From Rhizobium sp. WSM4643 (GTDB taxonomy: Bacteria; Pseudomonadota; Alphaproteobacteria; Rhizobiales; Rhizobiaceae), in contig NZ_CP104040.1 in the NCBI RefSeq assembly GCF_025152745.1, forward strand, positions 1,116,001 through 1,180,000: a stretch of 64,000 bases of DNA, written 5' to 3'. Positions 1 through 9,473 of this stretch are shown here, piece after piece. Under the pieces are notes generated by a model that was given only the letters and a program-made list of their open reading frames with translations, was not told the DNA's origin and did no database searches. Each line of letters starts with the position of its first letter. Within the stretch, counting starts at the first letter, position 1. The position numbers were made by a program, and so were the translations under genes.

Positions 1-100
1 CCGACAACAGGCATACCAATGCGGTCGGCTGCGGGCAGGTCAGCGTCATTTCATAGCCGTAACGGATCAACATGGAGCGTTCTCTCGCGTCCGGATCCGC

Positions 101-376
101 CTAGCGGAAATCCGCCGCAGTTAGAGTATAGAAGGCGCGGCGGCGGTAGGAGTAGGCTTTGTGTGCCACGTCCTGAATGGAGTTGCGCAGGGCGTCGAAT
201 AACGAAAGCCAGTTCATTTCCGAAGGCTCGGTTCTTTGCAATGCGGTGTCGGATTTCGCCAGAGCGCCAACCTCGATGAAGAACAACACCTGGAACATGC
301 CGTCATGGCCGACGAAGCGCACAGCATTTCGCGCCGCATCGAAGCTACGGCTTTGGTTCAGGAAGGCTAGCGCCAC
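101..376 (-). CDS. DUF1488 family protein
   Basis: This 91-residue protein opens with MALAFLNQSRSFDAARNAVRF and continues into a VGHDGMFQVLFFIE segment. That pattern matches the small DUF1488 family common in rhizobia and other proteobacteria, whose function is unknown. It has no signal peptide or membrane segment, so it should be cytosolic. It is the last gene of a four-gene minus-strand operon, and its ATG overlaps the end of the upstream gene by 10 bp, which implies translational coupling. The family assignment rests on remembered N-terminal consensus; no function can be inferred from the sequence. Confidence 0.75.
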   Translation of the reverse strand: MALAFLNQSRSFDAARNAVRFVGHDGMFQVLFFIEVGALAKSDTALQRTEPSEMNWLSLFDALRNSIQDVAHKAYSYRRRAFYTLTAADFR

Positions 377-696
377 GGTTGAGCCGGCGGGCTCTCACGA
401 GCACTCCGAGCGGCGTCCGACAGCCTGAGCCATTCCTTCCGGTATCCTATGTTGAGAAGATTGAAGGACATCACGTCTTTTCCGGCGTCCGAACGGCTCT
501 TGCCGGTCATGGCATGGTCGGCGTGCACTGGAACGCCTGCGGAGACACGATAGACGGTCCACGAACGGGCGGATTCGATCCGGCGGTCGTGTTCGATCTC
601 CATGGAGTAGCGACCGGACGCGCCACATTTGATTTCCCATGTGCCGACGGCAAAGGCATTCCGTCTTCGTTCGGCTTCGTCTTCATGGCTGTTCAC
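367..696 (-). CDS. small hypothetical protein, operon gene 3
   Basis: The product is a 109-residue basic, soluble protein that I do not recognise. Its N-terminus is charged and it has no signal peptide or membrane helix. The start is supported by a 4-bp ATGA overlap with the stop of the upstream gene (693..1028), and the 3' end overlaps the DUF1488 gene start. Conservation of this overlap pattern along four genes is the main evidence that the frame is real. The plus-strand ORFs across the same DNA lack such coupling and are treated as shadows. Confidence 0.6.
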   Translation of the reverse strand: MNSHEDEAERRRNAFAVGTWEIKCGASGRYSMEIEHDRRIESARSWTVYRVSAGVPVHADHAMTGKSRSDAGKDVMSFNLLNIGYRKEWLRLSDAARSARESPPAQPWR

Positions 697-1028
697 GATG
701 TCAACCTTTCGTCATTCGGGCCGTGGCCAAGGCCAAACGTCCTCTCGATCAGTGTTGCGCCGCTGCCGGCGGGCGAAAGGTTTACCAGTTCCAGACTGTC
801 TTCCGTCGCGACCCGCTCATGACGTTCATCGTCACTGCGGATGCGGTATTGCAGCACATTTCCTCTCAGAGGCAGTGTGGCGGTAATGCGATATGTCTCG
901 GGGAGCTTGGAGGGAACGACCAGGAACCCGTCCTTCACCCGGACGGTTTGCCCCACCTTGAAGATATGTGTTGCCGCCTCGCGTCGGATCGAGCGTCCAT
1001 TGCGTTGCGGGATGCGCGTAGCGGTCAT
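693..1028 (-). CDS. small hypothetical protein, operon gene 2
   Basis: The product is 111 residues long. Residues about 20-90 contain VGQTVRVKDGF, a hydrophobic PETYRITATLP strand and a LQYRIRSDDERHERVA segment, which reads like a small beta-barrel (SH3 or KOW-like) fold. I recall similar small proteins in rhizobia, always uncharacterised. Start and stop both lie in ATGA overlaps with its neighbours (1025-1028 and 693-696), so the four genes are probably translated from one mRNA. The fold idea is inference from strand-like periodicity only. Confidence 0.65.
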   Translation of the reverse strand: MTATRIPQRNGRSIRREAATHIFKVGQTVRVKDGFLVVPSKLPETYRITATLPLRGNVLQYRIRSDDERHERVATEDSLELVNLSPAGSGATLIERTFGLGHGPNDERLTS

Positions 1029-1288
1029 GATGGTTTGTGGTCCTTTTCGAGCGCGGTTTCGAGATCTGACAGGTGGACAGGCATCATCTGCTGCATCGAA
1101 CTCTGCGCGGCGATCGCCGGCAGCTGGATGAAGGCGCCGACCCGTCGCCAGGCAAGCCTGGAAACGCTGTCGATCGATTCCTCGTCATAGTCGACGCGGT
1201 ATTCTCCGGCTGGCTGCGCCCCGTCGAAACCGGGCAGGCGGAATGGAGATGAAAAACGGACGACGGTTTCTGTGGTGCGACTTGTCAC
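1025..1288 (-). CDS. small hypothetical protein, operon gene 1
   Basis: The product is 87 residues if translation starts at GTG 1288. This start is preferred over the more distal ATG at 1435 because a GGAGG sits 8 nt upstream of the GTG, while the longer version adds a low-complexity Ser/Ala tract with no ribosome site. The core reads VVRFSSPFRLPGFDGAQPAG, then EYRVDYDEESID and WRRVGAFIQL, a pattern I associate with small rhizobial proteins of unknown role. Its TGA overlaps the ATG of the next gene. It heads the operon that diverges from groESL. Confidence 0.65.
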   Translation of the reverse strand: MTSRTTETVVRFSSPFRLPGFDGAQPAGEYRVDYDEESIDSVSRLAWRRVGAFIQLPAIAAQSSMQQMMPVHLSDLETALEKDHKPS

Positions 1289-1718
1289 GGCTGAGGCCTC
1301 CGCAGGAATACACTGATGCGTTCCTGTATCGTTGAGATCCGAGCCGGACGAACTCGAGGCTGCCGGTACATCCGCGGTCAGCGCCAAGCTCATTCCGGAT
1401 CGGAACAGGCGAAATGAACGCCGGAACGACGTCATACATTCGCTATCGAGAATTCACTGGTGATGGCGGGTCGTAGGTCTCTGACACCGCGAAGCCAAGT
1501 CGGCCAAATCGACGAGGCCCATCATTGCGCCTTGATTGAGTTTAAATCAAGATAATTCGGATTTATCTATAAAAAACGCCAAATTAACGCGACGACATGC
1601 TAAATAAAGTTGAGCGCTGCGGCGAAAAAAATTCTATTCATTTCCAGATTAATACAAAATATCCGCTCAAATTGATTTCCTGAATTTTTCAAGAAATTCC
1701 CTGGGTGAACAATATTTC
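1289..1718. other. divergent intergenic region upstream of groES
   Basis: This AT-rich stretch lies between two divergent operons and contains no convincing gene. It holds a 7-bp inverted repeat, CTTGATT (1531-1537) and AATCAAG (1545-1551) with a 7-nt loop, and several A/T tracts between 1555 and 1710. The inverted repeat resembles FNR/FixK half-sites (TTGAT and ATCAA), but the spacing is 9 nt instead of 4. Promoters for both operons should lie here. Confidence 0.5.
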
Positions 1719-1745
1719 TTGGCACTCCTATCAATCGAGTGCCAC
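1719..1745 (+). promoter_or_regulatory. CIRCE operator (HrcA site)
   Basis: TTGGCACTC, a 9-nt spacer, then GAGTGCCAC matches the CIRCE consensus TTAGCACTC-N9-GAGTGCTAA, with arms and spacing intact and only compensating changes near the ends. It lies 54 bp upstream of the groES ATG, where HrcA operators of groESL operons sit. It predicts heat-inducible, HrcA-repressed transcription of the groESL cassette. Confidence 0.88.
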
Positions 1746-1799
1746 GGATGCTATTTATGTACTGCAGCCGCCATACGCGCCGGCAGCAGAAAGACCTCT

Positions 1800-3722
<1,923 letters not shown>

Positions 3723-3841
3723 GGCCAGCCTGAACCGTTCCGGGGCGGCCGATTGGGCGATCATGCCTGGGCAGACTTCAGCCGATAGCCGAAGTGTTCA
3801 AGGCTGCGCCACTGCACTTGCCGTCTGACACCGTTTTTCCA

Positions 3842-3866
3842 GGGCGCTCCGCTGTGTGGAGCGCTC
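3842..3866 (+). terminator. hairpin after groEL
   Basis: GGGCGCTCC (3842-3850) pairs with GGAGCGCTC (3858-3866) across a 7-nt loop, with one G-U pair. It lies 120 bp after the groEL stop. There is no U-tract, so it may act as an mRNA 3' stabiliser and not as a classical terminator. Confidence 0.4.
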
Positions 3867-3891
3867 CCACTGTCGAAGCAAGAAATGACCC

Positions 3892-4059
3892 ATGATCCGT
3901 TTCGTGAAAAAGAGCGACCCGCAGCCAGCCGCACACGACGCCGGCGAAAGCGTTAAGAAAATCCGCGAGGCAGCCGCCGAGGGGCCTAAGAAAGGCGCCA
4001 ACGACAGCACCCGTCGCCGCGCGCCGCAGGCGGCGGAAGATGACGACGCGCTTATCTGA
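3892..4059 (+). CDS. 55-residue charged hypothetical protein
   Basis: This short ORF encodes MIRFVKKSDPQPAAHDAGES, then a Lys/Glu/Ala-rich segment and an acidic end, EDDDALI. It has no signal or membrane segment, and the high charge suggests a small, possibly disordered, nucleic-acid- or protein-binding peptide. A weak purine-rich stretch (AAGAAA) precedes the ATG. It lies between the groEL hairpin and the convergent dehydrogenase gene. Overlapping minus-strand ORFs are less convincing because they read through the hairpin. No function can be assigned. Confidence 0.45.
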   Translation: MIRFVKKSDPQPAAHDAGESVKKIREAAAEGPKKGANDSTRRRAPQAAEDDDALI

Positions 4060-4086
4060 ACACAGCGCCGCACAGCAGTTCACGAC

Positions 4087-5250
4087 CTAGCGATAGTCCA
4101 GCCAGATCCCGCCGGCGTCGGCGGACCGTACGCAGTTTTCCACCCAGCGCACCCCTTCCAGTCCGGCATCGACATCGGGAAAGACCAGGTCTTCGATCCC
4201 CGCAGGGGCGAGGCCGCGCTCATTGTTGATGGCAAAGCCGAAGCGGCGATAGAGGTTCGCCCAGGCTTCGAAGAGACCTTCCGGGTGGCCGCCGCCGATC
4301 CGGTCGTCGATCCTGGCCTCGGGATAGAGATAGTCCATGCCGCGCTCGAGGATGCGGGCCGGTTCGCCCTGGATCTCGTAGGAGAGCTGGTTCGGCCGCT
4401 CGTCCCACCATTCGATGCTGGCCTTCGAGCCGACGATGCGGATCTTCTGGCCATGCATGGAGCCGGCATTGACGGCGCTCGACCAGATGGTGGCGATCGC
4501 GCCATTGTCATATTCCATCAGGGTCACCGCATTGTCTTCGAGCGGCGCGCGGCTTTTGACGAAGCTCTGGCGGGTGCAGAGCAGCCGCCTGATCCTCAGA
4601 TGCGGCAGGATGACCTTGGCGATATAAAGCGGGTGGGTCCCGACATCGCCGAGGACATAACTGGGACCTGCGAATTTCGGATCGACGCGCCAGCGCGTCG
4701 CGGGATTCTGCTCCTCCACCGCAGCACTATGGAAGCCATGGGCGAATTGCAGGTTGACGATGCGGATCTCACCAAGATCGCCATTCCTGATCATCGCGCG
4801 CGCCTGCTCGATCATTTGGTGGCCGGCATAGCCATAGGTCACGCCGACGATACGGCTGCGCGCCTCCGATAGCGCCTTCAGTTCCTCAGCTTCGGCGATC
4901 GTAAAGCAGAGTGGCTTTTCGCAGATCACATGCAGATCATGGTCGAGTGCTGCTTTGCAGATCGTGAAATGGGTATTGTTGGGTGTTGCGATCGACACGG
5001 CCTCGATGCCGTCGGCCCGCCCGGCCTCGGCCGCAAACATCGTCGCATAGTCCCGGTAGCTTCTGGCTTCGTCGAGCCCGAGATCGATGCCAAAGGCGCG
5101 GCCGCGTTCCGGATCGATATCGAAGGCGCCCGCCGCAAGGCCAAAGACGTCGTCGCGATGCGCTGCCGAGCGATGAATATAGCCAATCTGGCTGCCTCTG
5201 CCGCCGCCGACCATACCCCAGCGGATCGGCTTTCTCCTGTTGTTCGCCAT
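4087..5250 (-). CDS. Gfo/Idh/MocA family dehydrogenase
   Basis: This is a 387-residue NAD(P)-dependent sugar or polyol dehydrogenase. The N-terminal Rossmann fold shows GMVGGGRGSQIG (about residues 11-22), then VSIATPNNTH and the family motif CEKPLC. The C-terminal half is the usual substrate-binding alpha/beta domain. The start at 5250 is preferred over an ATG 21 bp upstream because AAGGAC precedes it at good spacing and homology begins there. It is the last gene of an operon with two TIM-barrel genes 10 bp upstream. With IolE-like and IolH-like partners, the likely role is oxidation of an inositol or related cyclitol/sugar. The exact substrate cannot be read from the sequence. Confidence 0.85.
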   Translation of the reverse strand: MANNRRKPIRWGMVGGGRGSQIGYIHRSAAHRDDVFGLAAGAFDIDPERGRAFGIDLGLDEARSYRDYATMFAAEAGRADGIEAVSIATPNNTHFTICKAALDHDLHVICEKPLCFTIAEAEELKALSEARSRIVGVTYGYAGHQMIEQARAMIRNGDLGEIRIVNLQFAHGFHSAAVEEQNPATRWRVDPKFAGPSYVLGDVGTHPLYIAKVILPHLRIRRLLCTRQSFVKSRAPLEDNAVTLMEYDNGAIATIWSSAVNAGSMHGQKIRIVGSKASIEWWDERPNQLSYEIQGEPARILERGMDYLYPEARIDDRIGGGHPEGLFEAWANLYRRFGFAINNERGLAPAGIEDLVFPDVDAGLEGVRWVENCVRSADAGGIWLDYR

Positions 5251-5260
5251 AATGTTGTCC

Positions 5261-6184
5261 TTAGAACCCAACTGACCTGAGATAGTCGCGGCTTTGCTTC
5301 ACATCTTCGAGGCTGCCGGCGACATTGAGCGGATCGCGCTCCTGCTCGACGGTGATGAAGCCGTGATAGCCGATCTCCTCGAGCACTCGTTTGACGGCAG
5401 GATAATCGATGACGCCGCGGCCGATCGGACACATCACACCCTGTCCGCAGGCATCGAAGAATCGGATCTTCTCGCCGAGCACACGGTCGAAGACGGTCTG
5501 GTCGATGTCCTTGAAGTGGACGTAGTCGAGCCTGCCGGCATATCGGCGAAGCATGTCCACGGGATCCATGCCGGCATAATAGCTATGGCCGGTGTCGAGG
5601 CAGAAGCCGGCGATCTCCTGCGGAATGTCAGCGGCCACCCGCTCGATCTCATCGGCGAATTCGATATAGCCGCCCGCATGCGGGTGGATGACGGCGCGCA
5701 CGCCATATTTGCGCTCGGCGAGTTCGGCGATCGCCGTAATATTGGCGACCATCCCGGCCCAGGCCTTGTCGTCGAGACGCGGCGCACGATCGGAATGGCC
5801 GGCGGCATAGTCCCGCTCGTCGTGCCCCCAGTCCATGACCGTGAGATAGGGCGTCCTGAACCGCTGGCCCGCCACCTGTTCCGGCTGCGGCAGCCTCGTG
5901 ATGACGGCGCAGATTTCGTCCGTCTGTCGCAGCAATGCCTCCCGATTTTGAGAAGAGACGAGATCGTCGAAGATCGTGCCGGCGACGATGAAGAGATTGC
6001 GCTCGGAGAGCGCCTTGGCGACGAGCGCATCATCGAGCGGCACGTAACCATAAGGCCCGAGTTCGAGGCCGCCATAGCCGGCCGCTACCGCCTCGTCGAA
6101 GACGCGTTCCCAGGCGGGAAGGTTTGGATTGTTGACGTCATCAACGCCCCAGCAGCAGGGGGCGGTCGTAATCGTGATGGTCAC
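5261..6184 (-). CDS. IolE-like TIM-barrel isomerase/dehydratase
   Basis: This 307-residue protein belongs to the sugar phosphate isomerase/epimerase (AP-endonuclease family 2) fold. Likely metal-binding features are the HPHAGG, CLDTGHSYY and DYVHFKD segments and a C-terminal FITVEQERDP. These match the pattern of myo-inosose dehydratase IolE (CapW-W start, DTGH, HVHFKD, EQDP). A GTG start at 6184 is chosen because AGGA lies about 10 nt upstream and the WGVDD start aligns with IolE; the longer ATG-started frame adds sequence overlapping the upstream gene. It sits 43 bp after the IolH-like gene and 10 bp before the dehydrogenase. Dehydration or isomerisation of a keto-cyclitol is the likely reaction. 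Confidence 0.75.
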   Translation of the reverse strand: MTITITTAPCCWGVDDVNNPNLPAWERVFDEAVAAGYGGLELGPYGYVPLDDALVAKALSERNLFIVAGTIFDDLVSSQNREALLRQTDEICAVITRLPQPEQVAGQRFRTPYLTVMDWGHDERDYAAGHSDRAPRLDDKAWAGMVANITAIAELAERKYGVRAVIHPHAGGYIEFADEIERVAADIPQEIAGFCLDTGHSYYAGMDPVDMLRRYAGRLDYVHFKDIDQTVFDRVLGEKIRFFDACGQGVMCPIGRGVIDYPAVKRVLEEIGYHGFITVEQERDPLNVAGSLEDVKQSRDYLRSVGF

Positions 6185-6227
6185 GGTTTTATTCCTGATA
6201 GTGGGGTGCCGGGGCGGATGTTGACGA

Positions 6228-7142
6228 TCAGCCAAGTTTCCCGGGCCAGTATTTGTCGACATATTTCTGGATTTCAGAGCGCATGAAGCGGCCGGAATCG
6301 TCGGCGCGCTCCTCCCAGCCGAAGACGCAGGCGGTGATGATGCCGTCGAACCCGACAGCGGCGAGCGACGAGAAAAAGACATCCCAATCGATCTCGCCCT
6401 GGTACATATCCATGTGCTGATGGATGGTGACCTTGGCGCCCGGCGGATTGATGATATAGCGCAGCCCGGACGACGCCTTGTGATTATAGGTATCGGCCAC
6501 ATGCACATGGGCGATCAGCGGGCCGGCATCGCGGATCATCCGCGCCATGTCGTCACCGAAATAGAAGGTATGCGGCGCGCAGTAGAGGAATTTGACGTTG
6601 TTCGAGCCGATGGTCTTCAGCATGTCGATCGCCGGATGCAGCGTCTCGCACCAGTCTTCCGGATGCGGTTCCATATTGAGGGTGACGCCCTCGCGTTCGA
6701 ACACCGGGACGAGCTCTTCGATCGAGCGCCACCAGGCGGCCTCGCTGTGCTCGTGGGTATGTATGCCGCCGCAGCAGCTGGCGCGGTGGCTGCGATCCGG
6801 CGACGGCCCGCGTCCAAATTCCGAATTCATCGTATCGCAGCCCATCTCGGCCGCGATCGCGATTGCTTCCTTCCAGTAGCGCACTGCCGCCTGCCGCTCG
6901 TCCTCATGCGGGCTCGCCCAGCGGTACATCGGAAGGATCGAGGCGAGCTGGACGCCGTGATCCTTAAGGGCCGCCTTGAATTCCGCAACGCGTTCCTTGT
7001 GCGCCCGCGGGCGCACCCACCAAGGCAGAAAGTCGTCACGCGGTGAAAGCTCGATATGCGCGTAGCCGAGCTCCGCCGCCTTGCGGCAGAGGTCGCGCAG
7101 GTTGAGGTGACGGTGCATATGCGGGTCGAGTGCGATCTTCAT
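6228..7142 (-). CDS. IolH-like sugar phosphate isomerase/epimerase
   Basis: This 304-residue TIM barrel begins MKIALDPHMHRHLNL and contains GYAHIELSPRDDF, LPMYRWASPHEDERQAAV, SIEELVPVFEREGV and IINPPGAKVTIHQH. The order and wording closely follow Bacillus IolH as I remember it, including the YRWSGPDEERRKAAV and HTFFY blocks. A strong ribosome site (GGAGGAG) lies just before the ATG at 7142. It is the first gene of the minus-strand catabolic operon and its promoter faces the LacI gene. IolH is linked to inositol degradation but its exact reaction is unsettled; a related cyclitol or sugar acid is possible here. Confidence 0.78.
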   Translation of the reverse strand: MKIALDPHMHRHLNLRDLCRKAAELGYAHIELSPRDDFLPWWVRPRAHKERVAEFKAALKDHGVQLASILPMYRWASPHEDERQAAVRYWKEAIAIAAEMGCDTMNSEFGRGPSPDRSHRASCCGGIHTHEHSEAAWWRSIEELVPVFEREGVTLNMEPHPEDWCETLHPAIDMLKTIGSNNVKFLYCAPHTFYFGDDMARMIRDAGPLIAHVHVADTYNHKASSGLRYIINPPGAKVTIHQHMDMYQGEIDWDVFFSSLAAVGFDGIITACVFGWEERADDSGRFMRSEIQKYVDKYWPGKLG

Positions 7143-7276
7143 CTGGCTCCTCCATCATCCCTCGGCCGCATTGGGCCGGCGGATGATCCTTGATCTCGTT
7201 TGTTTCGGACGTCCGGTGCTCCCCCCGGATTGCCAGCACGATACGGCTGCAGTGCCCCCATACTCCAATGCTTCCT

Positions 7277-7292
7277 TGATCAAATTTGATCA
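7277..7292. promoter_or_regulatory. perfect 16-bp palindrome, LacI operator
   Basis: TGATCAAATTTGATCA is a perfect palindrome in the 204-bp gap between the divergent IolH-like operon and the LacI-family gene, 54 bp before the regulator's ATG. Its size, symmetry and place fit a LacI-family operator controlling both directions. Confidence 0.7.
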
Positions 7293-7346
7293 TTGACCGC
7301 GCAGCAGGCCGATGCTTTGCTGTGTCAGCTTTGGGAGTGAGCCCTG

Positions 7347-8345
7347 ATGAAGGTGACTTTGAAGGATGTCGCGAGCCAAGCCGGCGTTGGCACCGCGACC
7401 GTCGAGCGCGTTCTCAACGGCCGCGGCGGCGTGCGGCCTGAAATGGTGGAGAAGGTCTTCCTGGCGGCAAGACGGCTTGAATACCGGCAGAGCCTGCCGG
7501 CCCATCGCGGCCTGATCCGGATAGAGGTGATCCTCGTTCGCCCTGAGACCAGCTTCTATTCGCGTCTGAACCGGGCATTCGAGCGCATCGCCGCCTCGCT
7601 CGACGACAGCATCGTCGTTCACCGCACCTTCGTCCGCGAGAACGAGCCGGCGCAATTCGCCCGCTACATCGCCAACCCGACGGCACGCCGGTCGGCGTTA
7701 ATCGTGGTTGCGCCCGACCATGCCGATGTCGTCACCAGTGTGCGGAAGGCGGCCGGTCTCGGCATTCCCGTCGTCCAGATCATGACCCGTCCGGCCCCCG
7801 AACTGCCCTATGTCGGCATCGACAATTATGCTGCCGGACGCACCGCGGCTCACTACATGTCGGGCATGCTGGCGCAGCGCCCCGGTTCGTTCGTCGCTCT
7901 CTGCCACAGCGGCGCCTATGAGAACCATAAGGAGCGGATCCGCGGCTTCTCCAGCTATCTCTCGGAGAAGGGTTCAAACGAGCATCGTTTCATCGAAGTC
8001 ATGTTCGACCTTGATGACGAGCATAATGCCATGGAACTGCTGCAAGCGGCCCTCCGGCGCGAATCCGGCATCATCGGCGTCTATAGTGCAGGCGGCGACA
8101 ACAAGGGTGTTGCGAGCGTGCTCGCGGCCAACAGGGCTGGGCGGCCGTTCTGGGTCGGCCACGAATTGACGGGAGAGACGCAGGACTATCTCCGCCGCGG
8201 CATCATGTCGATCGTGCTCGACCAGGCGCCGGAAGTGCAGGCGAGGCGATCGATAGACCTTGCGCTGAACAGGCTTGGTCTCATCGAGGTGGAGGTCAGC
8301 GCCGAGCCGGTGCGCTTCCTGACGATCACATCGGAAAATCTCTGA
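7347..8345 (+). CDS. LacI family transcriptional regulator
   Basis: This 332-residue regulator has the LacI helix-turn-helix at residues 3-25 (TLKDVASQAGVGTATVERVLNG) and then a periplasmic-binding-protein-like sensor domain with GIPVVQIMTR, YVGIDNYAAGRTAA and IIGVYSAGGDNKG. The last three blocks are typical of sugar-responsive LacI proteins of the RbsR/AraG type. ATG 7347 places the HTH at the exact N-terminus. It diverges from the Gfo/IolE/IolH operon across a perfect palindrome, so it is most likely the local repressor, released by the catabolic substrate, and may regulate itself. Confidence 0.9.
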   Translation: MKVTLKDVASQAGVGTATVERVLNGRGGVRPEMVEKVFLAARRLEYRQSLPAHRGLIRIEVILVRPETSFYSRLNRAFERIAASLDDSIVVHRTFVRENEPAQFARYIANPTARRSALIVVAPDHADVVTSVRKAAGLGIPVVQIMTRPAPELPYVGIDNYAAGRTAAHYMSGMLAQRPGSFVALCHSGAYENHKERIRGFSSYLSEKGSNEHRFIEVMFDLDDEHNAMELLQAALRRESGIIGVYSAGGDNKGVASVLAANRAGRPFWVGHELTGETQDYLRRGIMSIVLDQAPEVQARRSIDLALNRLGLIEVEVSAEPVRFLTITSENL

Positions 8346-8412
8346 GGCGGGATAGGATGCGCGGACATCCGCTCGAACGAGCGCCCGTGTCTGTCACGAC
8401 GCCGGCGCGACC

Positions 8413-9318
8413 TTACTGCAGCTGCGGCTTCTTGAGAAAGCTGTTGCGGTCGGCGGACTTGATGCGCAGCCAGGCTTCCCGGCCGTTCCTCAGTATCCGC
8501 ATGGGGATTTCCGCCCCGGCCGGGCCGCTGCTCCAGAGCTTGCGGTAGAAATCGGCCAGGCCATCGACCTCTTCGTCGCGGATCTCCGAAATGATATCGC
8601 CTTGACGCAGGCCCGCCTCGGCGGCCGGGCCGCCTTCGGCCACGCTCATGACCACCACGCCGCCATTGCTCTCGGCGGAGAAGGCGCCGAGCCAGGGCCG
8701 CGGCGGTCTGTTGACCTGACCCCGGTTCAAGAGATCGTCGAGGATCGGCGGCAAAAGGTCGATCGGCACGACCATATTGATATCGGCGACCTCGTCGCCC
8801 TGGCTCATCTGCAGGCGAAGCGAACCGATGCCGAGAAGCTTGCCGTCCGAGCCGATCAGCGCCGCACCGCCCCATGAGGGATGGGCCGGTGCCGTGAAAA
8901 TCGCCTCGTCGAGCAGATATTCCCAATAACCGGCGAATTCCTGCCGGGCGACGATATTTGCCTCGACGAATTCTCCGATGCCATCGGCCAGCACGACGGG
9001 ATCGCCGGCCTTGGCCGTCGCCGCGTCGCCGAGATCCACCGCCGGCGCATTCAGAGAGCCAAGCGCCTGGACCAGGCCGAAGCCGCTTTCCTGATCATAG
9101 GCAAGCGCATGCGCGGGAACCACCCGTCCGTCATGGGTCGTCAGCCAGACCTCTTCGGCCTCGGTGATGAGATAACCGATGGTCAGCACCAGCCCGTTGT
9201 CGCGAATGACCACGCCGCTGCCTTCCCGGACGGTGCCCAGCGTCTCCGCCGTGAAGGCATCTTCCGGAATGGAAGAACGGACGGCCACGACTGACCGCAA
9301 AATCGGATCGATATTCAT
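8413..9318 (-). CDS. HtrA-like protein lacking catalytic triad
   Basis: This 301-residue protein has the layout of a trypsin-fold S1C domain (residues about 1-190) and a PDZ domain (about 200-290, WLGAFSAES to GLRQGDIISEI). The fold is recognisable from GSGVVIRDNGLVLT, but the catalytic positions are replaced: LTNNHVV reads LTIGYLI (His to Tyr49), DLAVL reads GFGLV (Asp to Gly79) and GNSGG reads PSWGG (Ser to Trp149). It should therefore be proteolytically inactive. No signal peptide is visible from ATG 9318, chosen because homology starts there and the upstream extension is unrelated. It may be a substrate-binding adaptor or an inhibitor of an active Deg protease. It stands alone between the LacI and AraC genes. 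Confidence 0.82.
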   Translation of the reverse strand: MNIDPILRSVVAVRSSIPEDAFTAETLGTVREGSGVVIRDNGLVLTIGYLITEAEEVWLTTHDGRVVPAHALAYDQESGFGLVQALGSLNAPAVDLGDAATAKAGDPVVLADGIGEFVEANIVARQEFAGYWEYLLDEAIFTAPAHPSWGGAALIGSDGKLLGIGSLRLQMSQGDEVADINMVVPIDLLPPILDDLLNRGQVNRPPRPWLGAFSAESNGGVVVMSVAEGGPAAEAGLRQGDIISEIRDEEVDGLADFYRKLWSSGPAGAEIPMRILRNGREAWLRIKSADRNSFLKKPQLQ

Positions 9319-9473
9319 GCTTTCATCCCGATAGGCGCCGGCGCGAAAGGCCGAAAGCCGGCGCATCCTTCCTTGAATAGGTAAGAGAATAGACGGCGGG
9401 TGCAAGACCGTATCGGAGGGAATTTCGGCAGGCCAACGCGCGACCTTTCCCCCTGCCTGCACCAATCAAGGTT

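Noticed and set aside
1531..1551. FixK/FNR-type box upstream of groES
   Set aside because: Half-sites TTGAT and ATCAA are present but 9 nt apart; the functional spacing is 4.
1719..1735. Sigma-54 promoter (TGGCAC) before groES
   Set aside because: No TTGC element at the required distance; the TGGCAC belongs to the CIRCE arm.
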